Source: Bacteroidota bacterium
Lineage (GTDB): Bacteria > Bacteroidota > Ignavibacteria > Ignavibacteriales > Ignavibacteriaceae
Direction of reading: 5' to 3'
DNA: 64,000 bases
Assembly: GCA_021815405.1 (NCBI GenBank)
Contig: JAKAGV010000001.1
Span: 372,001 to 436,000 of the forward strand
In this document: positions 1 through 8,605 of the stretch, one piece after another
Position numbering within the stretch: the first letter of the stretch is position 1
How the letters are laid out: the number at the start of each line of letters is the position of its first letter
Translations under genes and position numbers: made by a program
Notes under the pieces: generated by a model
What the model was told of the DNA's origin: nothing
Databases searched by the model: none
The model's input: the letters and a program-made list of their open reading frames with translations, nothing else

Positions 1-175
1 CGTTGAGATTCCTGCAATAATTTAACAACTCGGGTCCGGCGGCACGATGTATTGCACCATCAACACCACCGCCGCCAAGTAAAGATGAATTAGCAGCATT
101 AACAATTACATCAATATTAAGTTTGGTAATGTCTCCCTTAATAATTTCCATTCTGTCTTTTAATGAAGTAGTCAT
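1..175 (-). CDS. Macro-domain protein, ADP-ribose binding/hydrolase type (partial)
   Basis: The gene starts at an ATG at position 175 and runs off the left edge, so only about 58 residues are visible. They contain the hallmark first half of a macrodomain: a leading strand ([11 protein letters not shown]), then [21 protein letters not shown] and AAGPEL, in which the Asn of NAAN and the Gly-rich loop line the ADP-ribose pocket. Stand-alone bacterial macrodomains of the YmdB type remove the acetyl group from O-acetyl-ADP-ribose or reverse protein ADP-ribosylation; the exact substrate cannot be told from this fragment. It is separated from the next gene by a palindromic repeat element, so it is probably not part of the redox locus to the right. 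Confident in the fold, not in the reaction. Confidence 0.85.
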   Translation of the reverse strand, partial: MTTSLKDRMEIIKGDITKLNIDVIVNAANSSLLGGGGVDGAIHRAAGPELLNYCRNLN

Positions 176-286
176 GGTTAACCTAATTTAAGAATTATCT
201 TCAGATATAATGACGGTGCATCAAAGCGGATTTTTGTAAGGAAGGTAAGCTCAGGCATCTGAGCTTACCGAAAATTAATTAATTCA

Positions 287-409
287 CTGAAGTTACGCAA
301 AATGGAAGAAAAGGTTAATTTGTCATTCCGAACTAGTTTCGGAATCTTTATTTTTAAGCTGTTTTTTAGATGCTGAAACAAGTTCAGCATGACAATTGCG
401 TAACTTCAG
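287..409. repeat. Miniature inverted-repeat element, family A copy 1
   Basis: A 123-bp element bounded by the inverted repeat CTGAAGTTACGCAA / TTGCGTAACTTCAG. Inside are two further palindromes, one GTCATTCCGAAC..GTTTCGGAATC and one GATGCTGAAAC..GTTCAGCATGAC. It is flanked by an exact 8-bp direct repeat TTAATTCA (279-286 and 410-417), which looks like a target-site duplication. Two more copies lie at 33284-33405 and 47855-47976, in the opposite orientation. No protein is encoded, so it would need a transposase in trans. Confidence 0.85.
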
Positions 410-426
410 TTAATTCAAATATAAAA

Positions 427-1584
427 TTATTTCTTGAAGAATTCAGCAACCATTTTATCCCAGTCGGCATTTTCGAACTTTTCAAATTCGCCGATATATA
501 ATTCACTTTCGTCCTTTGCCGCTGATGAGTCAACTGTGCGGATATTTTTTCTCAAGTGAATAAAACGGTCGATTTCATCCTGGAAGAAATTGACGGCGCT
601 TTTCCCGATAGTTAGGTTTTTAATTTCTGTATCAAGGTCATCCGTATCAATTGCACAAATCCAATTTGCATTATAGGAAGTAGCATCGAGTGCTTCAAGA
701 TTATTTTGAAGCAGCGTGTTTATCCTAATTACCTTGCCGCTGAACGGTGAATTAAAAGTTGCTAAGCGATTATCCTGCTTTATAGTAAATAGCGGCTGAC
801 CTGCTTTTACAACCATTCCTAAGTTTGGAAGTTCGACCGCTGTTATTTTTCCGATCAGCTTTTTTGCAAAATCATCAAGACCGATTTTTGTTGTACCGTC
901 CTGATCCATGCTTGCCCAACAGTGTCCGGATGAAATAAACACTCCGCCAGGAATTGCAAATTCATAAGTTAAGAAACGCTTTGATTCGGCAAGCTGGGTA
1001 ATATGAACTTTCGGTTTCAACTGTTTTTGGATTCTATCTTGCCTCTTAATAAGAATTTTCTTTACGAAGTCCAGCAGTTCATCTTCAGTAAATGGTTTTT
1101 GAACATAATCCATTGCACCGAACTTCATACATTCAACCGCGGTTTCAACGGTTGCGTAACCTGTTATAATTACAACGTCTATATCAGGGCGAACATGTTT
1201 TACGGATTTAGTTACTTCAACACCATCCATAATAGGCATCTTCAAGTCGGTAAAGACAAAATCATAATGATGTGTCTGAACAAGTCCCAAAGCTTCTTTT
1301 CCGTTTTCAACAGTATCAACACAATACCCATCTAGCACTAAAATTTTTCTAAAGCTGTCAAGGATAACGGGTTCGTCATCGACACACAGGATTTTTGCTT
1401 TTGGATTATCAACTTCAACCCGCTTCAATGTCTTAGCCTCTCTAGTAAAATCGAGGTTTAAACTTACGTTCAAAGCTGCTTCGCGGTCCTTACGAAGTTT
1501 CTTCTCCTGTATTCTCTTGCCCGAGTATCTGATTAAGATATCGGCAATAATGAACAATATAACTGCAATAATTAAAAGTGGCAT
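427..1584 (-). CDS. Membrane-anchored response regulator with a degenerate GcvH-like output domain
   Basis: 385 residues. One N-terminal membrane segment (about 3-20) is followed by a receiver domain (about 63-180; acidic pair DD69-70, phospho-acceptor D113 in TDLKMP, T141, K163) and then a C-terminal domain (about 208-325) with the shape of glycine cleavage H-protein: SSGHCWASMDQDGTTKIGLD, ELPNLGMVVKAG, and the hairpin before SPFSG. In true H-protein a lysine eight residues before this Pro carries lipoate; here that position is Asn272, so the domain should not be lipoylated. It is the last gene of the minus-strand arm, 55 bp after a second receiver-GcvH protein, and downstream of a heme-type kinase that is its likely phosphodonor. 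What the GcvH fold binds is unknown; it replaces the usual DNA-binding or enzymatic output. Confidence 0.85.
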   Translation of the reverse strand: MPLLIIAVILFIIADILIRYSGKRIQEKKLRKDREAALNVSLNLDFTREAKTLKRVEVDNPKAKILCVDDEPVILDSFRKILVLDGYCVDTVENGKEALGLVQTHHYDFVFTDLKMPIMDGVEVTKSVKHVRPDIDVVIITGYATVETAVECMKFGAMDYVQKPFTEDELLDFVKKILIKRQDRIQKQLKPKVHITQLAESKRFLTYEFAIPGGVFISSGHCWASMDQDGTTKIGLDDFAKKLIGKITAVELPNLGMVVKAGQPLFTIKQDNRLATFNSPFSGKVIRINTLLQNNLEALDATSYNANWICAIDTDDLDTEIKNLTIGKSAVNFFQDEIDRFIHLRKNIRTVDSSAAKDESELYIGEFEKFENADWDKMVAEFFKK

Positions 1585-1639
1585 ATTCTATTCTCCTTAA
1601 AAATTATTCTTTCTCTCTTTAATTGTAATTATTGTGCAC

Positions 1640-2446
1640 TCATAATCTATCCGAGCTGCACGGTGTTAAATTTTTTATTTCGTATTCCCAATCAGACGGA
1701 ATAACTCTGTAGAGCCACCCAGTGAAGTAAGGATCTTTTTCAATTATTTTATGATCTTCTAATAATTGATTATTGCGTTCAATAATTCTTCCGCTTACAG
1801 GGCTTAAGACGGTATGAACCATTTCGTCTTTCATCTTAATTTGTGCACATGAATTTCCCTGAACAATTTCTTCGTCGACTTTTTGCAATTCAATTTCATT
1901 TATTGCATCTATCGTTTTTAGAAATAAATCTGTAACGCCAATGATTGCCGAACCGGAGTTATCGAAATAAATCCAGCTTGAATATCCAAGCCGGAAATAA
2001 ATTGCAGGACAAGGTACATAAATTATAGTTTCGTCATTAGTATGATTTTTGGATTCCACTAATTTTTTCTGGATCTCCATATATTTCAAACCGCGGTAAA
2101 CCGAAGAAAGCAATTCGTCGGAAGTAAACGGTTTCGGAATAAAATCAATTGCACCATTGTATAATGATTTAACTGCATTCTCAACGGTTGAATAGCCTGT
2201 CGTCATTATGATCGGCGTTAACAATTTTCTCTTGCTTGCTTCATCAAGAAATTGGAAGCCGTCCATATCAGGAAGCATGATGTCACAGATTATCAGCTTG
2301 TAGCTGTTCTTGTCGAGTTTTGAAATAGCTTCAACGGCATCGAGTGAGGTATCGACCTTATATCCTTCGGCAGAACATATTTTATTTACTGCTTGAGTAA
2401 TAATTTGTTCGTCGTCTATTATCAATATGTCAAATTGCTTTTTCAT
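1640..2446 (-). CDS. Response regulator with a degenerate GcvH-like output domain
   Basis: 268 residues, soluble. Receiver domain at about 5-120 (DD11-12, phospho-acceptor D55 in CDIMLPDMDG, T83, K105) followed by a GcvH-like domain at about 145-262 (SSWIYFDNSGSAIIGVTD, the SPVSG turn, DPYFTGWLYRV). The lipoyl-lysine position, eight residues before the Pro of SPVSG, is Glu208. It lies 6 bp after the stop of the histidine kinase, so the two are surely translated together and form a two-component pair. The domain order is the same as in the next gene downstream, but without the membrane anchor. The output is expected to be protein-protein contact rather than DNA binding; this is inference. Confidence 0.88.
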   Translation of the reverse strand: MKKQFDILIIDDEQIITQAVNKICSAEGYKVDTSLDAVEAISKLDKNSYKLIICDIMLPDMDGFQFLDEASKRKLLTPIIMTTGYSTVENAVKSLYNGAIDFIPKPFTSDELLSSVYRGLKYMEIQKKLVESKNHTNDETIIYVPCPAIYFRLGYSSWIYFDNSGSAIIGVTDLFLKTIDAINEIELQKVDEEIVQGNSCAQIKMKDEMVHTVLSPVSGRIIERNNQLLEDHKIIEKDPYFTGWLYRVIPSDWEYEIKNLTPCSSDRL

Positions 2447-2452
2447 AATTTA

Positions 2453-4318
2453 TCATGTTTGCATCAAAGGCAAGCGGATTGTAAATACTGTTCCTTTGTC
2501 CGGTTCACTTTCAACATTGATCGTACCGTTGTGATTATCGATTATTCCCCAGATTACCGCAAGTCCCAGCCCCGTTCCCTTCTGTCCTTTTGTACTGAAG
2601 AATGGTTCAAAAATTTTTGATAAATCTTCTTTTGCAATTCCGCATCCGGTATCGGATATTTTTATTTCAATATACTCTCTCTGTCCGCCAACATCCACCG
2701 CATCCCATTTCTGCCAATCGCAGTATTTCCTGGTGCAGCCTTCAAAAATTCCTTGTGAAGGGACTTCAAAGTTATAAATCGGCGCTCCACACTTAGGGCA
2801 TTTCTTTCCTTCAGCTATTAAGGATTGACTGCATTGAGGACACATTATTTCAATATCTCTTTTTACATCCAGTTCAATTCCATATTGGTGTCTGCATTTC
2901 CCGTACACCGGATCTAAGTTAATAAATCCTTCGTTACCATTCGAGATTGCTTTTACTTTTATTGAAGGCATGCCATCAATTTTAATTTCATTATCCATTA
3001 AGTCGTGCCGCTTTGAGCAGACCGCTTTTTTAATATGAGTAATCCCGTAGGGCGAAAGATTTAGTTTTTGAGATGAAACAGTAATTGTGCCGCCTCTTTC
3101 GCCAATAGCATCATGAGCATTTACCAACAAATTGATAAATACCTGCTGTATCTGGTTAGAATCAACTGTTATGTTGGGCAGTTGTGCATCCAGTTTTTTA
3201 ATTAGTTTTATGTGGTTAAGAGCTAACTGATTTTCAACAACGCTTGATGCATGATTTATAATATCATTGATGTTTGCTTCGTTTTTCTTCGGAATAGATT
3301 GACGAGCAAAATCTAATAGGCTTTTTACAATTTCACGGCTGCGTTTTGTTTCTCGAACAATTACTTTTAAATCTTCCTGGAGCTCCGGATTATTCTGAGT
3401 TCTCTTTAACAGGAAACTGCTGTATGTAAGAACTCCAGTTAACGGATTATTTATTTCGTGAGCAACGCCGGCGGCAAGTCTTCCAAGCGAAGCCATTTTA
3501 TCGGATTGAAAAAGCTGCATGCGTGCTTCAGAAAGTTTTTTTGTCATATTGTTAAACGAACGTGCCAGCATTCCCATTTCATCGTTACGGCGATCTTTAA
3601 TTGTGTAATTAAGATTTCCAAGGCTAACCTGATCAGTTGCCTTTAATAATTCTTTTACAGGTTTATCAACCCATCTTCTAACAAAGAAACCAATAATAAA
3701 ACTTAATGCGAGTACTGCCGAAATCGCAAATATTACTATTTCAATTTCTCCTTTTTTTATCTGGTTGTCAACGTCATTAAGAGAAATTGTTACATCTAAA
3801 ACTCCGAGAACCGTTTGATTTTTTGAATGAGCATGGCAATCTGCTTCCCAGCATGAAGGCTCGTTGTAAATTGGACTGATAATGCCCATAACTCTAGAAG
3901 AGTCAGGATTTATTCGAAAAATTCTAGTTCTGTCTTTAATTGGAAGCCTTTCCAAAGGCTTATCGGCTGCGTGACATTTGTAGCAGCTTTCTGCCATTTT
4001 ATCGACCATCTTTCCTACATCTTCTTGATGAGAAGAATAAATAATTTCACCAACTTTATTAAGAACTCGAACATCTCTAATGCCCGGCTGCTCGCCGATT
4101 GTATTTATTATTTTATGAATCCTGTCGCGCTGATTGAGCAGCATATCGTAACGGGTGCTGTGTTTTACCGTTTCGCTTAGCTGGTTGGCACTTCTTTCAA
4201 CTTCAGCAAGTAAGCTGCTTGTGTGAGACTGAATATTAAAATAAGAAAAGATTCCTATCGTAATAAGTGCTGTTATTCCAACAGCTAATATTAACTTGAA
4301 ACCTATTTTCTTAAACAT
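2453..4318 (-). CDS. Heme-type periplasmic sensor histidine kinase with zinc-ribbon insertion
   Basis: 621 residues. Membrane segments at about 8-27 and 193-213 enclose a periplasmic domain carrying CYKCH (112-116) and CWEADCH (156-162), the first a standard c-type heme site and the second a Cx4CH variant, so a redox or gas-sensing heme is likely. A HAMP region (about 214-268) leads to HisKA (H287 in AHEINNP) and a HATPase domain (N400, G1 box DTGCG at 556, GTGLGL at 581). Between the N box and the G1 box sits an insertion of about 130 residues with CPQC (493-496), CPKC (507-510) and further Cys at 434, 475, 528 and 533, which looks like a zinc ribbon or Fe-S knuckle; this is unusual in the ATP-binding domain. 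Paralogue: the kinase at 12084. Partner: the receiver 6 bp downstream. Confidence 0.9.
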   Translation of the reverse strand: MFKKIGFKLILAVGITALITIGIFSYFNIQSHTSSLLAEVERSANQLSETVKHSTRYDMLLNQRDRIHKIINTIGEQPGIRDVRVLNKVGEIIYSSHQEDVGKMVDKMAESCYKCHAADKPLERLPIKDRTRIFRINPDSSRVMGIISPIYNEPSCWEADCHAHSKNQTVLGVLDVTISLNDVDNQIKKGEIEIVIFAISAVLALSFIIGFFVRRWVDKPVKELLKATDQVSLGNLNYTIKDRRNDEMGMLARSFNNMTKKLSEARMQLFQSDKMASLGRLAAGVAHEINNPLTGVLTYSSFLLKRTQNNPELQEDLKVIVRETKRSREIVKSLLDFARQSIPKKNEANINDIINHASSVVENQLALNHIKLIKKLDAQLPNITVDSNQIQQVFINLLVNAHDAIGERGGTITVSSQKLNLSPYGITHIKKAVCSKRHDLMDNEIKIDGMPSIKVKAISNGNEGFINLDPVYGKCRHQYGIELDVKRDIEIMCPQCSQSLIAEGKKCPKCGAPIYNFEVPSQGIFEGCTRKYCDWQKWDAVDVGGQREYIEIKISDTGCGIAKEDLSKIFEPFFSTKGQKGTGLGLAVIWGIIDNHNGTINVESEPDKGTVFTIRLPLMQT

Positions 4319-4398
4319 GCAATCGACTTTCTGAAAACAAAACCTTTATCTTTAATTTTCAACTGAAATCTATATTATTTATATAATTTATGTAACAG

Positions 4399-5562
4399 TT
4401 ATTTTTTCTTTTTTAATGAAATAGTAATTTCCTTCCCAGGCTTATTTTTAGGAAAACTTTTATCTTCATGGCAATTATCGCAAGCCGGTGAATTTGAAAA
4501 ATTCTTTTCTTTATGGCACTCAATGCAATCCAAATCTTTGTGGTTTTCATCGAGCTTTAATCCTGTTAAGCTGTGGTCAAATTTACCAGCAGCAAAATTT
4601 TTATGGCAGCTTTCACATTTGTTGTCAAGCTTGGCAAATTTGTCTGAATTGCCATGACACTTTGAACATGATAATTTTTCATGAAATCTATTCAAAGCCC
4701 AGCCAGTTCTTTCAGCATGATTAAATGGACCTTCCGGTTTATTTGAATGGCATACCCCACATCTATCTTCACTATGACAGGAGAAACAAGGCTTATGATG
4801 CTGATCGGCAGATTTATGAATTTTAACCGGCAAATTGTAAAGCTGCTGAGTTAAGGTAGGCTTTCCTTTATCATGACATTTTGAACAATTCTCCTGTTGA
4901 TGGCAGTTAATACATTTTATTCCAAAAAGATTTATATGCTCGTCATGATAGAATGTTACAAATTTTCCCTTTCGACTCAGAGTTTCATAAACAACTTTTT
5001 CAGGCGCTTTTAATTTGGGATGATCCTTTGATTTGATTTTTTTTACATCAATTTTTTGAGAGACTTTGCCGGCTTTTTTTAATTCATGGCATGAGATGCA
5101 GCTGTTTTCATGGCTCCATTCACGATGACAATTAATACATTGACGATGGTATGCAGCTTCCAAATCAGGCTTGCTGATATCTTCTCTTTTCCTTTCTTCT
5201 TGATGACAATTTTTGCACGGCTGAATTGGTCCGCTTGTATTATAATGATGACAGGTTACGCAGCCGCCGGACATCTCCGACATTTGTGCATGAGCTCTGT
5301 GAAAAAAAACTACCGGATCATATTTTTTCGATAATTCACCAAGCGTTACAATATTAACTGTCTTATCTGCAGACTGATAAACCGTAACCATTTGATTGCG
5401 GGGGCAAGCGACCAGGCATGGATCCTTCTTAGTCGGTACTTCACAAACGTGGCATGTTTTACAGTTTAACTTATTCGATAAGGAATGATTTTTAGGAAGT
5501 TTACTTTGACTAAAAATTACGATTGAATATATAACAACATTTAATAAAATAAAATTTTTCAT
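4399..5562 (-). CDS. Multiheme cytochrome c, 13 CxxCH motifs
   Basis: 387 residues with an N-terminal signal peptide (hydrophobic stretch about 4-18), so it is exported to the periplasm. I count 13 CxxCH motifs (CKTCH, CVTCH, CKNCH, CINCH, CISCH, CINCH, CSKCH, CFSCH, CGVCH, CSKCH, CESCH, CIECH, CDNCH) and many free His for bis-His ligation, plus an extra Cys-rich stretch (CEVPTKKDPCLVAC) just after the first site. There is no recognisable nitrite- or tetrathionate-reductase active site, so an electron-wire role is most likely. Its start overlaps the NrfD stop by 4 bp (ATGA), tying it to the HybA/HybB-like pair upstream; quinol electrons could pass through that membrane protein and the ferredoxin to this cytochrome, or the reverse. 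Confidence 0.9.
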   Translation of the reverse strand: MKNFILLNVVIYSIVIFSQSKLPKNHSLSNKLNCKTCHVCEVPTKKDPCLVACPRNQMVTVYQSADKTVNIVTLGELSKKYDPVVFFHRAHAQMSEMSGGCVTCHHYNTSGPIQPCKNCHQEERKREDISKPDLEAAYHRQCINCHREWSHENSCISCHELKKAGKVSQKIDVKKIKSKDHPKLKAPEKVVYETLSRKGKFVTFYHDEHINLFGIKCINCHQQENCSKCHDKGKPTLTQQLYNLPVKIHKSADQHHKPCFSCHSEDRCGVCHSNKPEGPFNHAERTGWALNRFHEKLSCSKCHGNSDKFAKLDNKCESCHKNFAAGKFDHSLTGLKLDENHKDLDCIECHKEKNFSNSPACDNCHEDKSFPKNKPGKEITISLKKKK

Positions 5563-6803
5563 TGTTCACTTCCTCTGATTGCATATTTTGTCCTTGGAGT
5601 ATAATGTCTATCGATAACACTTATGACAGGGAAGTTGAAAACAATAAGTCTGTATAATAAAACCAGTAATGCAATAAATCCGACAGTGACTGATATTTCT
5701 CCAAATGAAGGGAAGTATGAACTGAATGAATATGGCGGAGTATAAGCTGTAACAAAATTATTTATTCTATTTAATAAAACTCCAAAAATTACAAGGCATG
5801 ATGCGATGAACAGCCAAAGCGGCGATTTCAAAACAGCTTTAGATAAAAACATTCTTAGCGGGATAATTACTCCGAACAAAACTTCAATTGTAAACATTAC
5901 GCTTTGAGTATTAAAGCTTGTTAAATAAACGAAGGTCTCTCTTATAAACATGTCGCCTAACTTGAAAGCAAGATAAATTCCTAGGATAGGCGGAACAATT
6001 GAGCCCAGGCGAGAAAGTATTTCCATCTCAGGTTTCAATCCGAAGGAACGTGCAGCTATCATTGATTCGAAAATCACCATTGGAAAACCAACCGAAATTG
6101 CTGATAGTAAAAACAGTAATGGCAAAATAGGTGTTTGCCATAGCGGATGCATTTTAGGTCCGGCTATAACCATCAAAGTTCCGAGAGAAGATTGATGCAA
6201 TGTTGAAAGAACTACTCCGGCAATTATAAAAACGAACATTACTTTAGATAATCCTTTATCTAAAAGCATCAACAGTCTTTCTATAGGTTTATTCAAAAAA
6301 GAAAAGATTCCTTTTAGATTAACATGATTTATAAATCTTTCAGTAACAATGGGAAGAAATTCTATGTAGAGGACAGTCAGATAAATCATCACACAAATAC
6401 CGACCTCAAAAAGAGCTGATGATCCATTCCACATAATCATCGGGTGCCATATGTAATACCATCTTCCAATATCGATGGAAACGCTTAGTGCAACGAAAGT
6501 ATAACCGAGTAGTGCAGTTAATAGCGCTGGTCTTACAATATCATGATAATGAGACCTATGCATAACATGACCGAGAGCTGCAGTTGTAAATCCGCCAGCA
6601 GCAAGAGCTACTCCAGCAGCAACATCAACTCCAATCCAAATTCCCCAAGGATATTGATTATTCAAGTGTGTAACAGCACCAATGCCAAAAAATAATCGAC
6701 CTAACAAAAATGCAATTCCATTTAGTGCAATAAGCATTAAAACAAAAACTCCAGGAGTAAAATATTTTTTAGTGATTGGTGCGGGTTTCATATAAGATAC
6801 CAT
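5559..6803 (-). CDS. HybB/NrfD/PsrC-family quinone-binding membrane protein
   Basis: 414 residues, about ten hydrophobic membrane segments. Family signatures are PWGIWIGVDVAAGVALAAGGF near the N terminus, RPALLTALLGY, then GRWYYIWHPMIMWNGSSALFE, and STLHQSSLGTLMV, all typical of the HybB branch of the NrfD family, which exchanges electrons with the quinone pool and may translocate protons. The gene begins 3 bp after the upstream HybA-like ferredoxin and overlaps the downstream cytochrome, so the three form one complex. A Met four codons in (MKPAP) is an alternative start. A second NrfD (10073-11251) is encoded in the divergent arm. Confidence 0.92.
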   Translation of the reverse strand: MVSYMKPAPITKKYFTPGVFVLMLIALNGIAFLLGRLFFGIGAVTHLNNQYPWGIWIGVDVAAGVALAAGGFTTAALGHVMHRSHYHDIVRPALLTALLGYTFVALSVSIDIGRWYYIWHPMIMWNGSSALFEVGICVMIYLTVLYIEFLPIVTERFINHVNLKGIFSFLNKPIERLLMLLDKGLSKVMFVFIIAGVVLSTLHQSSLGTLMVIAGPKMHPLWQTPILPLLFLLSAISVGFPMVIFESMIAARSFGLKPEMEILSRLGSIVPPILGIYLAFKLGDMFIRETFVYLTSFNTQSVMFTIEVLFGVIIPLRMFLSKAVLKSPLWLFIASCLVIFGVLLNRINNFVTAYTPPYSFSSYFPSFGEISVTVGFIALLVLLYRLIVFNFPVISVIDRHYTPRTKYAIRGSEQ

Positions 6804-6806
6804 GAT

Positions 6807-7706
6807 TTACTCCTCTTCCGAATTTTTTCTGTTCTTAGTAATCCACATTATTCCTCCCAGCAAAGCATAGAGTGAAACCGGCGGTACAAAGTAAGCAAAT
6901 ATTCCGTGTTGGATTGCTTCTGATACACCAGGTGCAGGCTTGTCACCAAGTTTTGGAAATGCAACATTTCTTAGATCTTGATTGCCGATATACATCCATG
7001 AAGTCCCTCCAACTTCGTATTCGCCGTAGATATAGTCGAAATATTTATCTGGATTTCTTTTTATTCTTTCTCGTGCAATTTTGATTAAATCGTTTCTAGG
7101 TCCATAAGTCAATGCTTCTACCGGACATATTTCTACGCATGCGGGAAGCTTCCCAACTTTTGTGCGCTCAAAACAGAAATCGCATTTTTTAATTTCCGGA
7201 TTTATTGCTTTGTTGTATTCAAACGATGGAACCTGAAACGGACAGGCGACCATACAATATCTGCAGCCTATACATTTCTTAGTATCCCAAATTACTGATC
7301 CATTCTCCTGCTTTGAGAAGGCTCCTACGATACATGCTGATACACAAGCGGGATGATCGCAATGCATGCATTGTATTTTAACATCCGTAGGAAGTTGAGC
7401 ATTCTGATGATTCGCATATTCGTTCACCACTGTCAATGCATTTACATCAGGGCGGCGCATATTTTTAAAAACAGTTCTATCGCTATATTTTTCTAAAGAT
7501 TGGGTTTCTATTCCATGTGCAGTCTTGCAAGCCCATTCACAGCTTCTACAGCCGATACATGCTGTAGTATCAACTAGAACTCCCATTCTGTCTTCCGACA
7601 GAATATTTTTTGGTGCTGCCTTGGTTGAGTTAGAAGATAAACCTGCAATTGCAGAACCGACAATCGCTGTTGTCTTAAAGAATTCTCTTCGGCTTTGTTT
7701 TTCCAC
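6807..7706 (-). CDS. Tat-exported HybA-like ferredoxin subunit (four [4Fe-4S])
   Basis: 299 residues. A twin-arginine signal is visible (SRREFFK at 5-11 followed by a hydrophobic segment), so the folded protein is exported. Cys groups CIGCRSCEWAC, CMHCDHPACVSAC, CIGCRYCMVACP and CDFC...CVEICP supply ligands for four [4Fe-4S] clusters, as in HybA/NrfC/PsrB. A C-terminal hydrophobic segment (about 270-290, ending ITKNRKNSEEE) anchors it, as in HybA. First gene of the minus arm; NrfD follows 3 bp later. It would link the quinone site to the periplasmic 13-heme cytochrome. No hydrogenase or molybdopterin subunit is adjacent. Confidence 0.92.
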   Translation of the reverse strand: MEKQSRREFFKTTAIVGSAIAGLSSNSTKAAPKNILSEDRMGVLVDTTACIGCRSCEWACKTAHGIETQSLEKYSDRTVFKNMRRPDVNALTVVNEYANHQNAQLPTDVKIQCMHCDHPACVSACIVGAFSKQENGSVIWDTKKCIGCRYCMVACPFQVPSFEYNKAINPEIKKCDFCFERTKVGKLPACVEICPVEALTYGPRNDLIKIARERIKRNPDKYFDYIYGEYEVGGTSWMYIGNQDLRNVAFPKLGDKPAPGVSEAIQHGIFAYFVPPVSLYALLGGIMWITKNRKNSEEE

Positions 7707-8306
7707 CTTACCCTCTTTCTAAGTTAAAATATTTTTTATATGTCCTTTAATAAATCTAATCTGACAATTGCTAGTTATATAAAACTATGCCAAGCTATTT
7801 TCTCTCTTTTAATTATATTTCTGAAATTTGACAAACATTAAATTTTAGATGTATAACAACTTTTAAATACTTTCTAAATGTTGAATACTTAAATTTGCTT
7901 CTCGTATCTGGCAACTCCTTTCAAACTTGTTTGCTGTTAGTGAGAAATAGAAAATGTATTTTGTAAAAAATATTTTTCTATTTTAATTAATAGAAGTTTA
8001 CTCCCCTATTGATAATCAATAATAGTTGCCGAAATGCAACTAATATTAATCTAAAGCCATCGTAGATAAATATACACGATGATTGCGAAGCAAGACCAAC
8101 ACGATAAAAATTTCTGCCGGATAAATCAACACATGTATGATGAAGATACTTACAATTTTTTAGCTGCTCAGCATTTAATAATTCTCCATATATAATTTAA
8201 TTCTTTATTCTATAACTATTTAGGATGATCGCTTTAAAATAAAATTCAATGGTATGTTAATTGAATTTTGAGGTAAAAGTTTCGGAAATTATCTAAGGAG
8301 AAAGTC
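7707..8306. promoter_or_regulatory. Divergent intergenic control region
   Basis: 600 bp without a gene, between the two divergent arms of the redox locus, so promoters for both should lie here. Two adjacent palindromes stand out: TATTGATAATCAATA (8007-8021, perfect) and GTTGC-6-GCAAC (8025-8040). The plus gene at 8307 has a strong ribosome site (AAGGAG). I found no convincing sigma54 site: TGGTATGTTAATTGAA near 8250 has the GG and TTG but lacks the GC of the -12 box. No clear sigma70 match was identified either. Confidence 0.45.
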
Positions 8307-8558
8307 ATGCTTACATTTTTGTTAGTATTAATTCTTGTGTTTGCAGTTGTCGATCTTTTTGTTCAGCTTGTGATTAATCCATTAGCTTCGAAAAAAAGAA
8401 GTGAACATGTGAAAAAAATTTCAACAAGTAATATTGAACCTATAATAAGTATGGTAGGTGCCACTATGTATGATGGCGGGAAATCAAAAAAAAGTGATGA
8501 ACCGGATAAATCTGAACAAAAAAATTTAACTGACGAAACATCAAGTACTGTTAAGTAA
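8307..8558 (+). CDS. Small single-span membrane protein with VGATMYDGG motif
   Basis: 83 residues: a hydrophobic segment at about 2-24, a basic stretch (KKRSEHVKK), then VGATMYDGG at 50-58 and a charged, low-complexity tail. I do not recognise a named family. The same motif recurs near the C terminus of the next protein (8606-9274) and, as VGPTMQDGG, in the protein at 11253-11972, so it is probably a functional peptide of this system rather than chance. Strong SD (AAGGAG) before the ATG. First gene of the plus arm, 47 bp before the next gene. Confidence 0.75.
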   Translation: MLTFLLVLILVFAVVDLFVQLVINPLASKKRSEHVKKISTSNIEPIISMVGATMYDGGKSKKSDEPDKSEQKNLTDETSSTVK

Positions 8559-8605
8559 AAGATTACAAAACAGTAAACTTACAATATCCCAACTAAGAGG
8601 AAATT

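Noticed and set aside
427-2446. Annotation of the two receiver proteins as glycine cleavage H-proteins
   Set aside because: The lipoyl lysine is missing and a receiver domain is attached, and no gcvT or gcvP is nearby, so a glycine cleavage role is unlikely.
7785-7802. Minus-strand sigma54 promoter before the HybA-like gene
   Set aside because: TGGCATA gives a -24 half, but the -12 position reads TATAT without GC.
8007-8021. FNR/CRP-type binding site
   Set aside because: TTGAT and ATCAA are separated by one base, whereas FNR needs four, so it is listed only as an unassigned palindrome.
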